Below are positions 26,590-45,800 of a stretch of DNA of 64,000 nucleotides, piece by piece. Below the pieces are notes generated by a model, which searched no databases, was not told the DNA's origin, and was given only the letters and a program-made list of their open reading frames with translations. How positions within the stretch are numbered: the stretch's first letter is position 1; each line of letters begins with the position of its first letter. Source of the stretch: Eonycteris spelaea (taxonomy: Eukaryota > Chordata > Mammalia > Chiroptera > Pteropodidae); contig PUFA01000034.1 of the NCBI GenBank assembly GCA_003508835.1, positions 2,444,501 through 2,508,500 on the forward strand. Reading direction: 5' to 3'. The position numbers and the translations under genes were made by a program.

Positions 26590-27220
26590 CGCAAGCAAGC
26601 GTGGGGGCGGGGGCGGGACAGGGGCGGCCTACTGTGGGGGCCCTGCACAGGGCCTGACTGACAGCCTTTCTCATGGGGAGGGAGGAGCAGGAGGCCACCG
26701 CCACCTCCCTGGTCCCCTCCCCGCCCTGAACTGTAGCTGACAGGAGCCGGCCCAGCTGAGTGGGGAGAGTCAGAGCTTAGAGGTGGGAGAGGCTCCCCCC
26801 TGCCCAACACACACTGGGCAAAGGTCTGAAAGCCCCTACTCGATTCTCTAAGGGGCCCAGGTGAGCAGCAGGTACCTGGCCGTTGATCTTGGGGTTCCTG
26901 TGGCTGTGTCAGAGGACCCCAACCATAAGCCTCCCAGCCTCAATGCCAGGGAACAGCATGTTATTGGGTTGCAGAGGCCAGAATGGCTGCAATTGGCGGC
27001 TGACATCAGTCTCACCTCATCTCATTGGATGCCATAGGTGTCAATCAGGCACCCGTCACGTCCAGTGGCTGTGGATGGGCCAGCCTGGAGCCTCCTGATC
27101 CTCTGACATGGGCCCTGGAGTCTGACCTGTGCGTGGGGAGAGGGCCCCAGCACCCTTCATTTTGCGGAGGCCCAGAGAGCACTTGCCCGAGAACACTCAG
27201 TAATGCTGGATCAGACCCAG
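26590..27220. other. Intergenic stretch, no supported gene
   Basis: GC-rich sequence between a candidate element and a MIR. Nothing recognisable apart from composition. Confidence 0.4.
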
Positions 27221-27224
27221 AATC

Positions 27225-27375
27225 CCAGCTTGGCCACTTACCAGCTCTGTGACTTTGTGAAAGGTCCTTAACCTCTCAGGGCCTCAGTTGCTGCCTCTGT
27301 AAACTAGGGATAAAAGCAGGACCTACTCCTAGGGTTGCCGTGAGGATTAAATGAGACAACTTAGCACCTAAAGCC
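27225..27375 (+). repeat. MIR, forward
   Basis: Forward MIR: cagcttggccacttaccagc, tctgtgactttgtgaaaggt, ccttaacctctcagggcctc and gaggattaaatgagacaac. Confidence 0.8.
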
Positions 27376-27389
27376 CAGGCCCTGACCCC

Positions 27390-27755
27390 AGAAGTCATCC
27401 AGCAGCATGGCCTTTGCCCTTCGACCCATGCCCTCTGCAGTAGGGATCTGGGCGGCCTCCAGGAGCTGAGGGCAGTCACGAGGCGATAACCAGGGAAGAA
27501 GAGACACGCTGAGTCTACAACCGAAGGAGCCTGATTCTGCCACCGCCAAGGAGCTTGGAAGAGGAGCGGCCCCGGCCCCAGACGAGAGCCCGGCCCTCGC
27601 CGACCCTGACGTCAGCCCGCTGAGGCCCCGAGCAGAGACCCCAGCCGCGCTGGGCCCGGCCTTCTGACCTACGGAGACTGAGATAATAAACTGGTGTAGT
27701 TCTGAGTTGCTAAGTGTGTGGCGATTTATTACACAGCCATGGAAAACCAACAACC
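27390..27755 (+). mobile_element. LTR-like fragment with internal AATAAA
   Basis: The right end (gagactgagataataaactg, gtgtagttctgagttgctaa and gtgtgtggcgatttattaca, then cagccatgg) resembles the tail of MLT-type LTRs. The left part is too GC-rich and diverged to align. A perfect TGACGTCA is at 27607-27614. Confidence 0.4.
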
Positions 27756-28224
27756 CTCTCCAGCGGTTCCGCTGGCAGGCCCTGGGACGTCCCGCCCGGA
27801 GGGGAGCTTGCTCTGGGCCGAGGGCAGCCCCGCGTGAGGCTGGGACTCGGACCAGCGGGTGTTCCCTCTGCGGATGGCACAGACGTAGCAGCCGGGCTTG
27901 CCGCTCAGGGGCCAGCCCGCTGCCCGTCTCAAATCTGACCTATCGCCAACTTCAAAGGACGTGTGTGGGAGCCCTTTGCCACCACCCCCCAGGCCCCAAG
28001 CCCTGGGTCAGTTGGCAGAGGCAGAGGTGGGCATGGAGTGTTGCCCACGGTGACACAGTGCTGCATTACGTTAGCTTCAAATCCACCACTCTTGTCCTCG
28101 ATCCCAGCTTCACTTCAAGGACTCTGTGACGACAACGAGGTCTAGCGGGGCGGCCCCACCCAGGGCCCTGTGCCCCTTAGTCCCCCTGAGCCCTTCTGTC
28201 TCCTCCCCTCTGCAGCCCTGCTCT

Positions 28225-28310
28225 TTCTCCTACAAGGGACAATTAGTGGCCTCAGCTTTAATTAGCTAACGATCCCCTTCAGCTCCAATCATTTGAAATG
28301 ATGATGGAGT
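28225..28310. promoter_or_regulatory. TAATTA island with perfect 15-base palindrome
   Basis: ACAATTAGTGG and CTTTAATTAGCTAACGATCC are followed by ATCATTTGAAATGAT at 28288-28302, a perfect 7-1-7 inverted repeat. The flanks are GC-rich. Homeodomain and POU-like occupancy is plausible but inferred. Confidence 0.45.
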
Positions 28311-29110
28311 GCTGGGGGAGGGGACCTCCCAGTGACCCTGGGAGGCAAGGAAGAGGCCCTTCAGAAACGCACTGCCTTCTCTCGCCTTCTCTTGGCTCTG
28401 CCCAGAGCAAGCCTCCCCTCCCTCTGCGTCCCAGGAAATGGGCCGTGGTGACCCTGACAGGAAGAGGTCCACCTTCCTAGCTCTCCCTAGGCTCTGTGGC
28501 CTTATTTGCATCTTGCAGTAGGAGCTGAGGGGCCTGTCGAGGCCTGTCCATCAAACGCTGAGCCCAGGAGACCTGGCTGTCAGAGCCAGAGGCCTGCAGG
28601 CCTCAGACTCTCCACCCCTTCTCCTCTCTGCCCCCTGTGGCCACCACCCTGCTTTGGCTGTCAATCTGGCCCCATCCCCAACTGCTTGTTGGTTGAGGCC
28701 TTGCCATTCAGGCTGGCAAGAAGGACAGGGAAATGGAAAAGTCCGGGGTCCCAAAGGAGCTAAGAGAGAGACTGTGAAAATGCCAAGTTGTAAGACTGAG
28801 ATCTAGGAGGTACCCTGGGCAATTAAAAACACCTGGGCATTTTAGACAGGGGATCCCAGCAGGGCCCTTGAGGGTGGGGACGTCCGGAAGGGAGGCCAAG
28901 GCCTAGCTGCATGGCCCGAGACTGCCCCTGAGGTCTCTGGGCAAAGCCAGCCTTGGGGGTTGAGTCATAACACAGTTCCCGGGTTGAGGTCACAGCTGGG
29001 CTCCTGGTTCAGTTCCAAGTGCCCTGCCTGTCCCCCCTGCAGAGCTGACAGCTCTTCGTGTGAATGTCCCTGAGGCCCTGAGACAGCGGCTGCTGGTCAG
29101 ATCTCAGCTG
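28311..29110. other. Intergenic stretch, no supported gene
   Basis: No exon, domain or clear repeat recognised in this stretch. Confidence 0.4.
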
Positions 29111-29114
29111 CTGC

Positions 29115-29240
29115 CCTCCTGAGCTGGGTGAACTTGGGCAACGTTCTTTCCTTCTCCGGGCCTCAGTTTCCTCCTGTGTAAATGGGGCCATGACAGGGCC
29201 CCCTCACGGGGTGACCGTGAGACTGTGTGGTGACGCAGGA
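29115..29240 (+). repeat. MIR, forward
   Basis: gctgggtgaacttgggcaac, gttctttccttctccgggcc and tcagtttcctcctgtgtaaa followed by tggggcc: forward MIR core. Confidence 0.7.
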
Positions 29241-31430
29241 AGAGACGTGGCGCTGGGAGGTGCCCCACACGTCACTGCGGCGGTTCTACCCACACTGCGG
29301 GAGGCCCATCCAGGCTGGAGTGGGGGTGCATGCCGTGCAGCAGGCTCTGGGCTGGGCCCCGGAGGGAGAGGCCCTTGGGCAGGCTCCCTTGGGTGGGGAC
29401 CTGTGCAGCCATGGGGACTGCCAGGGGACTCTGAGAGCTTGACAAGGACCTAAAGGAGGGTGGGAGGGGTGAAGACAAGGCACTCGGCAGAGGGGACAGC
29501 TTGAACAAAGGCACAGAGGTGAGGGTTCCACCCCCTTGAGGAGAAGGGACACTCAGAGGACTGTGAACCAGGGGCTGGAGAGGGGTCTGGGGCCCAGACT
29601 GAGGAAGTCACAAGGAGGGGTCACAGAGGGTTTGGGGCAGGATGCAGCAGCACCTGGGTGGGCAAGGGGACGAGGATCCCTTCCGGCAGTGAGCAGCGGA
29701 GGACTAAGGAGGGGAGGAAGAGGAGGAAGCAAGAAGCCCTGATGTCCCAAAGCGGAGAGGAGAAAAAGTGAACGATGAGCTCGGTTCACAGGGCGCGAGC
29801 CTCTGGTGCAGACAGGGACAGGTGGACCTGGGGCCAGAGGGCAGACGTGCAGGCCATGGCCCCGACCTGGGCACAGCCTGCAGGGGATGGAGAGGTGGGG
29901 TGGGGACAGGCTCAGAGGGAGGCGAGAGTCAGGATTTGGAGACCAGACTGGTGTGGTCGAGCCAACCAAAGTGTCCCTCGGTGAGGGACAGTGACGCTGA
30001 GGGCCTCTCAGTGGGAAACGCTGGTGTGGGTCTGTGAGCACGAGGCACTAAACTGCACCTCTGTGGTGGCGTCCCACTTACTTTAAAAAAATAAGGAGAT
30101 GCTTGCGTGGGCCTAGTGCGCACCCAGGTGGTCAGAGCTTACCCTACCTCGGGGAGGTCTGGAGGGGGTGCGTGTGAAGGGGAGCCTCACGTCTGCCCTG
30201 TGCATACCTCAGCAGTCTAAAGCTTTTTGAACAGGATTGTATTTATATATTTCTTGTGTGAAATAAAAAAACTGATCTAGAGATTGGTAGGCGACTCCCG
30301 AGGAGTCTGTGCCTAGCGGATAGAAGGCTGCCATAGGGTAGGAGAGTGAAATTGAGGCAGAGCAAGGGAAGAGAGGAATGGCCCCGTTTGTCATCTGATG
30401 GGTCCCAGAGCCAAGGCGAAGTGTGTGCAGACGTGAACACCTGGGCAGGTGTGTAGGTGGGGGCTGCTGAGCCTGGTGCAAGGCCTGGCCCTGGCGAACA
30501 CTTCAGACAGGGGGTGCCATGAGCCGATCACAGGTGTGTGAGATAGGTCCGTATCTATCAGATGTGTCGTCTGTGCCAGGCTCTGCACTACACAGCTGAG
30601 TAAGATGCAGGAGGTAGAGCGGGGCCCAGGGAGGGCAAGCCTGCAGTCCTCGGAGGCATCACCAGACCAGACAGAGGCTGACTTCTCAAGAAGGATGAGT
30701 GGCAGGTGGCCAGCGGAAGACGTGATGGAAGAAGGTGTTCCAGGCAGCCGGAACAGAAAGTGCTAAGGCCCTGAGGTGCGTGAGAGCCAGCTGAGTTCTC
30801 GGAAATGAAACTAGGTCAGAGTGACCAGAAGAAGAGAGAGATAAGGGGTAGGAATACGGGAAGGGCAGAGGAAGACGAAGAGGCTACTGCCTTTGGGCCA
30901 TGTTAGGTGTGTGAGTTCTATCACGAGAGGTGAGGAGGGGCAATTGGGAGCTAGAGCCCAGTGGGGAGGCTGGGCAGCTGTCTGGCTGGACGGGCATCCC
31001 ATGGCATTGGACCCTGGGAGAGGGGCTCAGCTAGGATCTGCGTGGGGACTCTTGAGTCTGGTCCAGTGAGGACCAGGATGGCTGGAGAGGAGATGGACCA
31101 GGCCAGGGAGCCCTAGGGCTGCCTTTCAGGCCAAGAATCTAAGTAAGGAGGGCACAGGGTCTGGACCTCCTTGGCCCCTTGCCTGGCCAGGAGCAGACCC
31201 CACTGTTCAGGCAGGACTGATAGGCGCCTCTTCCCCAGTTCTAGTCATAGCAACAGAGCAGAATGAAGGCGCTGGCTGGGTGGTGGAGTATGTGGGCCTT
31301 CAGAGCCCCCCAGGTCTGATGCGGGCACCCAGATTTCCAATAAGAGCCTGAGTCAGCTCTGTGGTGGCTACCTCGTCCTGGCTCCAGCCTTCCCCACCCT
31401 CTCCCTGCCACCCCAGCCACTTGGGAGAGT
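29241..31430. other. Intergenic stretch, purine-rich, no supported gene
   Basis: Long purine-rich sequence (29450-29760 and 30800-31130) with GC-driven open frames. None shows a known domain or splice-linked exon. A MIR-like trace is at about 30560-30605 (tctgtgccaggctctgcact). Confidence 0.4.
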
Positions 31431-31485
31431 CATTTCATTATTCAAATTAAAAATCCATTTTGTGCTGTGAATAATAGATGGCATG
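31430..31485. promoter_or_regulatory. AT-rich island, candidate element
   Basis: CATTTCATTATTCAAATTAA, AAATCCATTTTGTGCTGTGA and ATAATAGATGG: a short AT-rich island in a GC-rich neighbourhood. Role inferred. Confidence 0.35.
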
Positions 31486-32690
31486 AGCCCTGGGGGGCTG
31501 GGCAGAGGACAGGAAGCTAGTGGGGGGATGCTTCCCAGGGCACAGAAGCTGCCACAGAACTGTCGTGGAGAGGAGTGGGGGCTGGTCAGGCAGGATGGAG
31601 GTGGTGGGGGATGGGGGGAGGGGGTGGGGAGGTGGGGCGGGCATCTCCCAGAGCAGAGGCAGGGCTAGGAGTTTAGTGCCTGAGAGGGCTCGAGGTCTGT
31701 GGGCTGGATCAGCTGGAGCAGCAGGCGGATGGGGGCCCAGTCTGTCCCCCCGACGATACGTGCAGGCCAGAGGGACACAGGGACACATCTCAACTCAACT
31801 GGACTCCAGGCTGGGTTAGGCCTGGCTTCACGTCGGCAGCCCCTCTTCGGAGCATAGCATTTAGCACCCCACTTAGTAAAAGCTCAACAGGTGGGAGTCA
31901 CTAATGTGAGGACTGCTGGTTCCCAGGGGGTTAGGGTTGTTCTATACCCCAACCCCAGAATCCAGACTCCAGCAGGGGGAAGCTGGGATCTGGGCCATGA
32001 TCAGGGAGGAGGTAGAGGTGAGGGGTTCAGGAGCTGACCTGAATCCCTAACCTCTGTACTTTGCACCCCCAGGCCTTGTCTCTCCAAGGCAGTTCTGGCC
32101 CGAGCTCCTCACTGCTGATACTTCCATCCCCAAAGCTGGGCATATTTTAGCCTCAATCAGGGCACTTGGCTGGGCTTGGCTGGCCGCTACTGTGTCCTGT
32201 CATTCTCTTGCTCCTCAGAGGGGTCACCTTGGCAATGGGGGAGGGGTGGAAGAGCACCAGAAGCCTCAAAAAGAGAGTGAGGGAGCTCCACTCGCCTCTG
32301 CTCAGCTTCCCCTCGGCTCAGCTTCCCCGGGGTGGGCGCGTAGGGCCACTAGGACTGAGTGGTCCTGGGCCCAATCCCCAGTCAACACTGGGGCGGGGGC
32401 AGGCTGCAGGGCTCAGGGCTGGGTTTCCCGGCTGAAGGCCTCTGGGCTGGGTGTGGAGGATGAGGTGCTGCTCAGAGCAGGGGAGTTGGAGGCAAGGCCT
32501 GCAGGCGGGGCGGCCGCCCAGCCCCTGAAGCCGAAGGTGATGAACAGAGCAATGGCAGCTGGGTCGGGGACCCGCAGGGCCAGAAGGAGGTTCAGATGGC
32601 TGACTTGGGAGGAAGGAGGGACCGAGTGCCTGGGACCCCCGCCCCCAGCGGCGGAGGCCTGCGGGGTCCCTGGGGAAACACGTTTGCCTT
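31486..32690. other. Intergenic stretch, no supported gene
   Basis: GC-rich, with G-rich runs at 31590-31640 that could form G-quadruplexes. No exon recognised. Confidence 0.4.
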
Positions 32691-32694
32691 TGCA

Positions 32695-32965
32695 GTCTTT
32701 CGGCTCCCTGAGACAATATCCATTTTTATATTTCTTGGAAATTTCACGGCATTCATTTCAGGGAAAATAAAAGCTGTCATTGCTGGAGAAATGATACCAA
32801 TCAGGGCTTGAAAAGGCTGGAAAATTATCCTCCTGGAGACAAAACGTGGAGGGAAAAATGCAGATTAAAAGCACAAAGAGCCACTTTGCCACCGCCCTGC
32901 CCTCCCCTCCTCCCTTGTGGAATCACCACATTTTCCATAATTCCACCTCTCCTCGGTAGAATTAA
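32695..32965. promoter_or_regulatory. Longest AT-rich island, candidate enhancer
   Basis: About 270 bases of AT-rich, non-repetitive sequence in GC-rich flanks. It includes ACAATATCCATTTTTATATT, GGAAATTTCACGGCATTCAT, GGGAAAATAAAAGCTGTCAT and GAATTAATCATTAATCGGGC. The last has paired TAAT sites. It has no SINE or LINE signature and no open reading frame. It lies 1.5 kb upstream of the probable ECEL1 exon 1, so it is a candidate proximal enhancer. Inference from composition and position. Confidence 0.45.
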
Positions 32966-32969
32966 TCAT

Positions 32970-33890
32970 TAATCGGGCCAGAGAAGAATGAAGGGGGCAG
33001 AGGAGAACCCTGAAATGGCCGGAGGTGGAGGCAGGGAGAATCCAGAGCAGCGGCTTAGAGATGGACAGGTGGACAGACACAGGACAGGCAGAATGGGATC
33101 AGAGGTGGCCACTCAGGGCCAGGGGCCCAGTGACTGGGCTGATGAGGGGACAGGGAGATGGGTCCTTTGCGTCCTTACCTTGTGGTGGTTTTTTATCAGA
33201 TGGGGCTCCATGGCAGGCTTCAGCTGTCAAATATCGTTTAGGCCAGTGCCGCAGGCTGGAACCAGTGGTCTTGGGAGACAGTGCTTTGTGGGGCGCCCTG
33301 CTAGTGATGCTAAAAGCGGAAGGGGTGGGCAGGCCAGGGCAGAGAGTGCAAAAACTCCAGAAACAGCAGCATTCATCCGAGAAGCCCTGAGTTCCCTGTG
33401 CCCCTCATGGGCCAGGCCCTGTGAGTACTGGGGCTCCAGGCGGAAGTGGGCGCTGGGAGCCGTGGGAGGGAGGTCCCACACTCAAAAGCGTTGTTGAGGA
33501 GGGAGGCAGTGGGTGGATAGATTCTGAGCTGCTCTGCACCTGGCCTGCTCTTCCACCAGTCCGCGGCCCAGGACCTGCAGGAGGGGAGGATGCGGGCTGC
33601 CGGGCAGAGCAGGCAGGCTCCCCCCTCCCTGTCTCCAGCAGGGGGCCCCTTTCATTACTCTCCCAGTCTTCCTCTCTGGCCAGGAACTTCCTGAGCAGTG
33701 GGTGCCAAGACCGATCAAGATTTGGGGTCGGGGGTACAGTCTGAGCCAGAGGCTCCCTTCCTGCGGCAGCCTCCGGGGGCTCTCCCTCCACCAGGGGCTG
33801 GGTTATGGGCACGGCCAACCAAAACCCCGGACTTCCTCGGGGGAGGGCTGGGATGGGCAGAGGCTAAAGGGAGGACCAGAAAACCCCCTC
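32970..33890. other. ECEL1 upstream flank
   Basis: Mixed GC-rich sequence between the AT-rich island and the CpG island. Nothing specific recognised. Confidence 0.4.
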
Positions 33891-33894
33891 ATCT

Positions 33895-34780
33895 AGGTCC
33901 GCTGTGCGCGCCGGACCCTGTCAGGCGGGTACCGGCTCCTTCTGCAGCTTTTCGAGGAGTCCTCCCTGGCCGGTGCTCCAGTCCTGTAGTCTCCCCTGCG
34001 ACGGCCACGCGCCTGCTCATCTCCAACCGGAGCTCCTTTCCGGCGGGTTGCTGCGCAGCCCCGAGTGGGCCGTGGGATCGGAGGGGACCGGTTCCCGAGA
34101 CTAGCAGGCGCCCTCGCTCTTCCTGGGACACGACTGGACCTGGAATCCTGAAGCCCAGAGCCGGCGCAGGACCCCTGGGAGCGTGTCCCCGAAGCCGCCG
34201 TCTGCCACCGAGCTGACAGGTAGCCGGGATGGAGGCTGGAAGAAGGAGGGGACGCGGGGGACGGGCGGAGGAGGGTGGAGCCGCCGGCGCGCCCCCTCCC
34301 TCGGGGCCGGCGGGCGGCGCGGCGCGGCCGCAGAGGAAGCGGCGGGCGCTGGGAGAGAGCGGCCGCCCGCCCCGCTCCGGCTCGGGCTCGGGCTCGACCC
34401 GCTCTGCTCCGGCTCGGCCCCGGCGCGCACCTGCCCGGTAAGTGGCACCCGCGTCCCCACCGCCACGGCCACCATCGCAGCTGCCTCCGCCGCCGCGCCG
34501 AGCCTCTCGGCTTTGTCTGCGTCCTCGCAGCTCCGGCTCCGGCTGAGGCTGCGGCTCCCGGGCTCGGCTCTCCCACTCGGCGAGCTGCGCCGCACGGCGC
34601 GGGAGCCGCAGCGCCCAGAGTCGGGGCGCGCGGGGCGCGCGGGGCTGGCTCCCTGTGCGCCAGGGGTGAAACTTCGCCCAAGTTTGGGTTCCAGGGAGAA
34701 CCTGTTGAAACCGAGAGAAGCCCAAGGCCGGGACAGGGAGGCGGGGGACGGTACCGGCCCGGTTCTTAAGGCCATTGGGT
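33895..34780 (+). promoter_or_regulatory. ECEL1 CpG-island promoter and probable non-coding exon 1
   Basis: Dense CpG and GC-box sequence, with a strong donor (CCCG|GTAAGT, exon end 34437) inside it. ECEL1 genes have a non-coding first exon, and the acceptor of exon 2 (TTCCTTCCTGCAG, exon start 35434) precedes the start codon by about 100 bases. The TSS is therefore expected between about 34100 and 34350. No TATA box is seen. The long antisense open frames here are CpG artefacts. Confidence 0.6.
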
Positions 34781-35495
34781 TTCCCCACCCCCACCCCGAT
34801 CCTGGGCTGGACGGCGCGCGTTGCTTAGAAAAGGGATTCGCGGTCATTCTACCTATTGAACAGAAGGAGACGGGGCTGGAGGTGGCCCTGCTGACATCCG
34901 CGAGGACAAAGTTTGGTTCCTTAGCTGCTTTCTCGAGCGTCTAGTTCCAGTGCAGGGAGCTGAAGGCGGCTTCAGGGTCCGCATAGACGCGCCCCTGACC
35001 GCACCTCCTTCCTCCGGCCTCCGCTCTCCCCCTCCCCCACCTGGCCTTGGCTGTAGCAGGTCGTGCACAAGAAAGGCAAAGGGAAAAGAAACAGCCTTTC
35101 ATTGAAGGCCCACTACGCGCCAAGCTCCGTGCCCGGCTCGCTGCCCTCCGCCAGGGGCCTCCCGAATCTGCGGGGAGGGGGGGGCATAGGAGTGCGGGAA
35201 GAGAGCAGACAGGTTAAAGGATGCTTGCGGGAGGTGGCGGCCACTCTGGGCCTTCCCCTTTCCTCATTCTCCCGGTGGCGCAGGGAGGCCAAGAACCCAG
35301 GCCTGCTCGCTGCTGGGGACGCAGGGGGACCTCCGGCCTCTGGACCTGGGCCTGCATCTCTCCTCGTCGTGCTAGTGGGCCCCGTTGGTCCCCAGCGCCT
35401 CTCTGAGCCTATGTGTGCCCTTCCTTCCTGCAGCTGCGGCCGGAGTGGACATGCGGAGTCTCACCAGTGGGCCGGGGGCCGGGGACATCCTGTAG

Positions 35496-42539
<7,044 letters not shown>

Positions 42540-42807
42540 TGAACGCCCCCACCACCCTGCACGAATCGCTGCCCGCCAGCCGCCGGGCAGGCAAGGACCG
42601 GCTCTGGCCCTCTGCGGGTGCCACCCACCTTCCCAGCCTCTCCAGGACCCGGCCCCCATGCTGTCCTTCATTTTAAGGGGGGCCAGAGCACGGATGAGGT
42701 TGGTCTCCAGGAGGGCATGGGGGAGAGGTGCCGGGCCGCCAGCCCCTCGGGCCAGTCTGGACTGTCCAGGCCCCGCCTTCGCTGTGTTCTTGCTGCTATG
42801 TCTGATC

Positions 42808-42813
42808 AATAAA
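42808..42813 (+). terminator. ECEL1 polyadenylation signal
   Basis: AATAAA followed by a GT-rich stretch (GCTGTGTACTGTCATGTTGG) 292 bases after the TGA stop (42514-42516). Gives a short 3' UTR of about 310 bases. Confidence 0.85.
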
Positions 42814-42831
42814 GCTGTGTACTGTCATGTT

Positions 42832-42895
42832 GGTGGGCTGGAGGGACCTCTCTGGGAGGAGGGACAGGTGGGCTGGAGGGACCCCTCTGGGGAGA
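42832..42895 (+). repeat. Two-copy 35-base tandem duplication
   Basis: GGTGGGCTGGAGGGAC.TCTCTGGG occurs at 42832 and again at 42867, immediately after the ECEL1 cleavage region. One copy may overlap the GT-rich downstream element. Confidence 0.85.
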
Positions 42896-42899
42896 AGCT

Positions 42900-45800
42900 C
42901 AGGCCCTTAGCACCCCTGGGACCCTAGAGACTTCCTTGTCCCCTCCTGGCGGCCTTGGGGCTGCCTCTGTCTCATCTCCCCTGGCTCATCTGTCTTTTCC
43001 ACTATGCTCCCACTTTTCTCTCCCCCCTAAGTCCTAAGGAGGCTCCTGCCCAGTTCTGGGATGCCCCAGACGAGCCTCGTGAGCACCAGAATGCCCGGCC
43101 CAGTGACCTGCCCTCGTGTGATGCGGGGTGCACTTCCCCTGAGAGTCCAGAGCGGCGCCTCCCCGTCCCCCCCAGGACGAGTCCTGCAGGGTTTCTCGGC
43201 CAGTCAGCGACCCCAGGTCTTGGGGAGCCCTGACTCACACTTACAGAGGGGTGGGGGCCGGCCCTGGCCTTGCGCCATGGAGGGGGCCCCTCCAACCTGA
43301 GTGGGAGCGGGGGAGAAAGTGCGGCCTGTCGTGGACGTGGCTGGGGGCTGGAGGACAGTCCGAGGGTGCTGCCCCGCTGGGGCGTCCAGGCGGGCTGCCT
43401 GAGGGGTCGGCCGCTCCCTGCACACTTCCCGTGGGCCTGTCCCCATCTGCCACCGAAGCGGGGATTCCCTTGGCAGCTCACTTCCTGTCATTATGCGGAG
43501 AATGTTTGTCCCCTCCCAGCCTGGAGTGAGGTTTAAAAAGTCCCTGGCATGTGAGCTGTGGGCGACTCGGGGGTGAGAGGTAGGAAGGGCACCTGCCATG
43601 GCTGACTGGGCAGAGCAGAGCGACGTGGAGTTGGGAGGGCTCCCCAGGAAGAGGCAGCACCCCACGGGAGAGGCCAAGTTCCCCAAGGGGCAAGGCCTCT
43701 TCCTTGGGAAAGACTGCAGAGGCCACACAGAATGCTGCTCAGAGCCGCCTCTCCGGGGCGAAGGTGGGGCCTGCAGGGGTCGGGGCCACATGGAGGTGCT
43801 GATACAGACCTGCCTTGGTTTCCCCTAGAGACTCCTTTCCCCTGGGCTGGGTGCACACATGTCACTGTCCTCGGGCAGCTGGGGCAGATGAACAGTACTG
43901 TCTGCCTCAACCAGCCACCTGCCTTAGTGGGGCCTGGTGTCTGGGACCCCCGTACCCCATGCCCCACCCCAACCCTATGGCCTGGGAACCTGGCCAGAAC
44001 TGGAATCCCCAGGCCCAGCCCGCTTGCCCCCAACCTGGGCTCCCCAAGTTCCCCAGATCCACTCAAGACATCCCTCCCATCTCTCTGCAGGCTTAGAGGA
44101 GGCCTCAGGGCCGGGGGCCTGCGGGGTTAGCCTCCAGGAGCCTTACAGGTCACTTCCGCGGTACAGCAGGAAGTGTGGCAAAGCCTAGATTCTGTTGTCT
44201 GCCTGTGCCCAGCCAAGGGGCCCACGGGGAAGGAGCACGTGCAGGAAGGTGGGTCCGGGGCCCTGGGAGAGGACGCAAGGTTCCTGGCCTGGAGCCGGAG
44301 CCCAGGATGTCCCAGGAGCCTCAGCCGCCAGTGTGCCCATCATGCCGCAGGGTTGTGAGTGACAGGCTGTGAGGCTGCCAGAGACCCTCAGCCTGAGGGA
44401 TCCCCGCCAGGCTCAGTGGTGATGTCGCTGCTACCTGGGGCTGCGGGGCTCCTCACACTCCTTTGGGGAGAAAGGAGGGAGACCAGCGGGTTGGAGGGAG
44501 CCAAGGCTGTCCCAAGGCCAGAGGCCTGATGCTTACAGCTCTCAGCGCTCAGACACGGCCTTGGAACCCAGAGCCATGGGGCGGCCCAGCAGGGCCCGGG
44601 CGTGACCTTGTGCATCACCCACTGGTTCCCAACCGCTTTCCAGACAGACCCTAAGAGCATCCTCACTGCGGCTCAGTGAGACGGACAGAGAGACAGGGGA
44701 AGCCCCTGTAACTGAGGGGGTTGCAGGCCACTTTTCAAGGTCACACGGCTAGTGTCAGCGGATGGGCGCGTCTTGGCTGCCAGGTCCTCTGGGTGTCCAT
44801 GCTACACTCGGCGTCAGCGCCCAACGTGGCCTGTTAGGAAACACCGGGCCCTGGACCGGCAGCCGCACCGAGGATGAGCTGACCGATGCTCGGGGCGGAG
44901 GCGGTGAGCGAACAGCACGGCTGCCCACTGGGCCCCGGGGTCCCTCGTTTTAAGTGAGGAGCTGGAGCACAGCGGTGAAAGCCCTTCCCACGGCGAGGCA
45001 GTGAGTCTAGAAGCTGCCTGGGGCTGGCTCCATCTGCCTCCCCCGAAGGCGGGCTCACCCACACAGTAAGCGGCCTCTGAGCACAGCTCATTAGCTCATT
45101 GGGATGATGGACAGTAATCGGCAGCTAAGCTTCCAACGGCAGGGAGAAGGAGCTTGGGATGGCTTCCGGCTGCTCCTAGGCTTCCAAGCATCCACCTGTG
45201 TGCCCGTGATGTACAGAAGGCTTCAAGATTCCCCACCTCAGCCACCCGTAACCTTGAGCCCAGAGGTCAATGCTGGGTGACCTTGGCCAATGACTCACTG
45301 TCTTTGAACCTCAGGAGAATCATCAGCAGGCCTGGGGTGTGTTGAGGGGTGCACTTGCCTTTGGTAGAGTGAAGTGAGCCCCCCACCCCTGCCCAACTCT
45401 GCATCCTCAGGGCCAAGGATGCTGGGGTTGCTCTCAGTTGGGGTGCACTGTGGGTACCAGCTCTGTACAGATTCAGGAAGGATTGGAACCCATGCTTCCT
45501 TGCCCAGAGTCTCAGAGGGGATATGGGTGTTGGTGGCCTAGGATTTCTGGGGCACCCTGGAATGGGCTCCAGGTACCACTGAGCAGTCCTGAGCCCTAGG
45601 CCTTTTTAACCAGTTCAGTGGAACCCAAATTCAAGTGCCTGTTACCCATGTGGTTGCTTCATTGCTGGCCAGATGTCCAGTGTCCTGGGGGTCCCAGGTG
45701 CTCCAGCTGGTGAGTCACCCGCGATGCCATATTTTTAAATGACTTGAGCCTCTATTGCAAAAGTGTCAGGAAGCCCAGGATTCTCTATATGCAAATGCCT

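Noticed and set aside
33889..34847. Long antisense open frames (up to 301 residues) over the ECEL1 CpG island
   Set aside because: Alanine/arginine/proline-rich translation typical of CpG islands; no family and no start or splice support.
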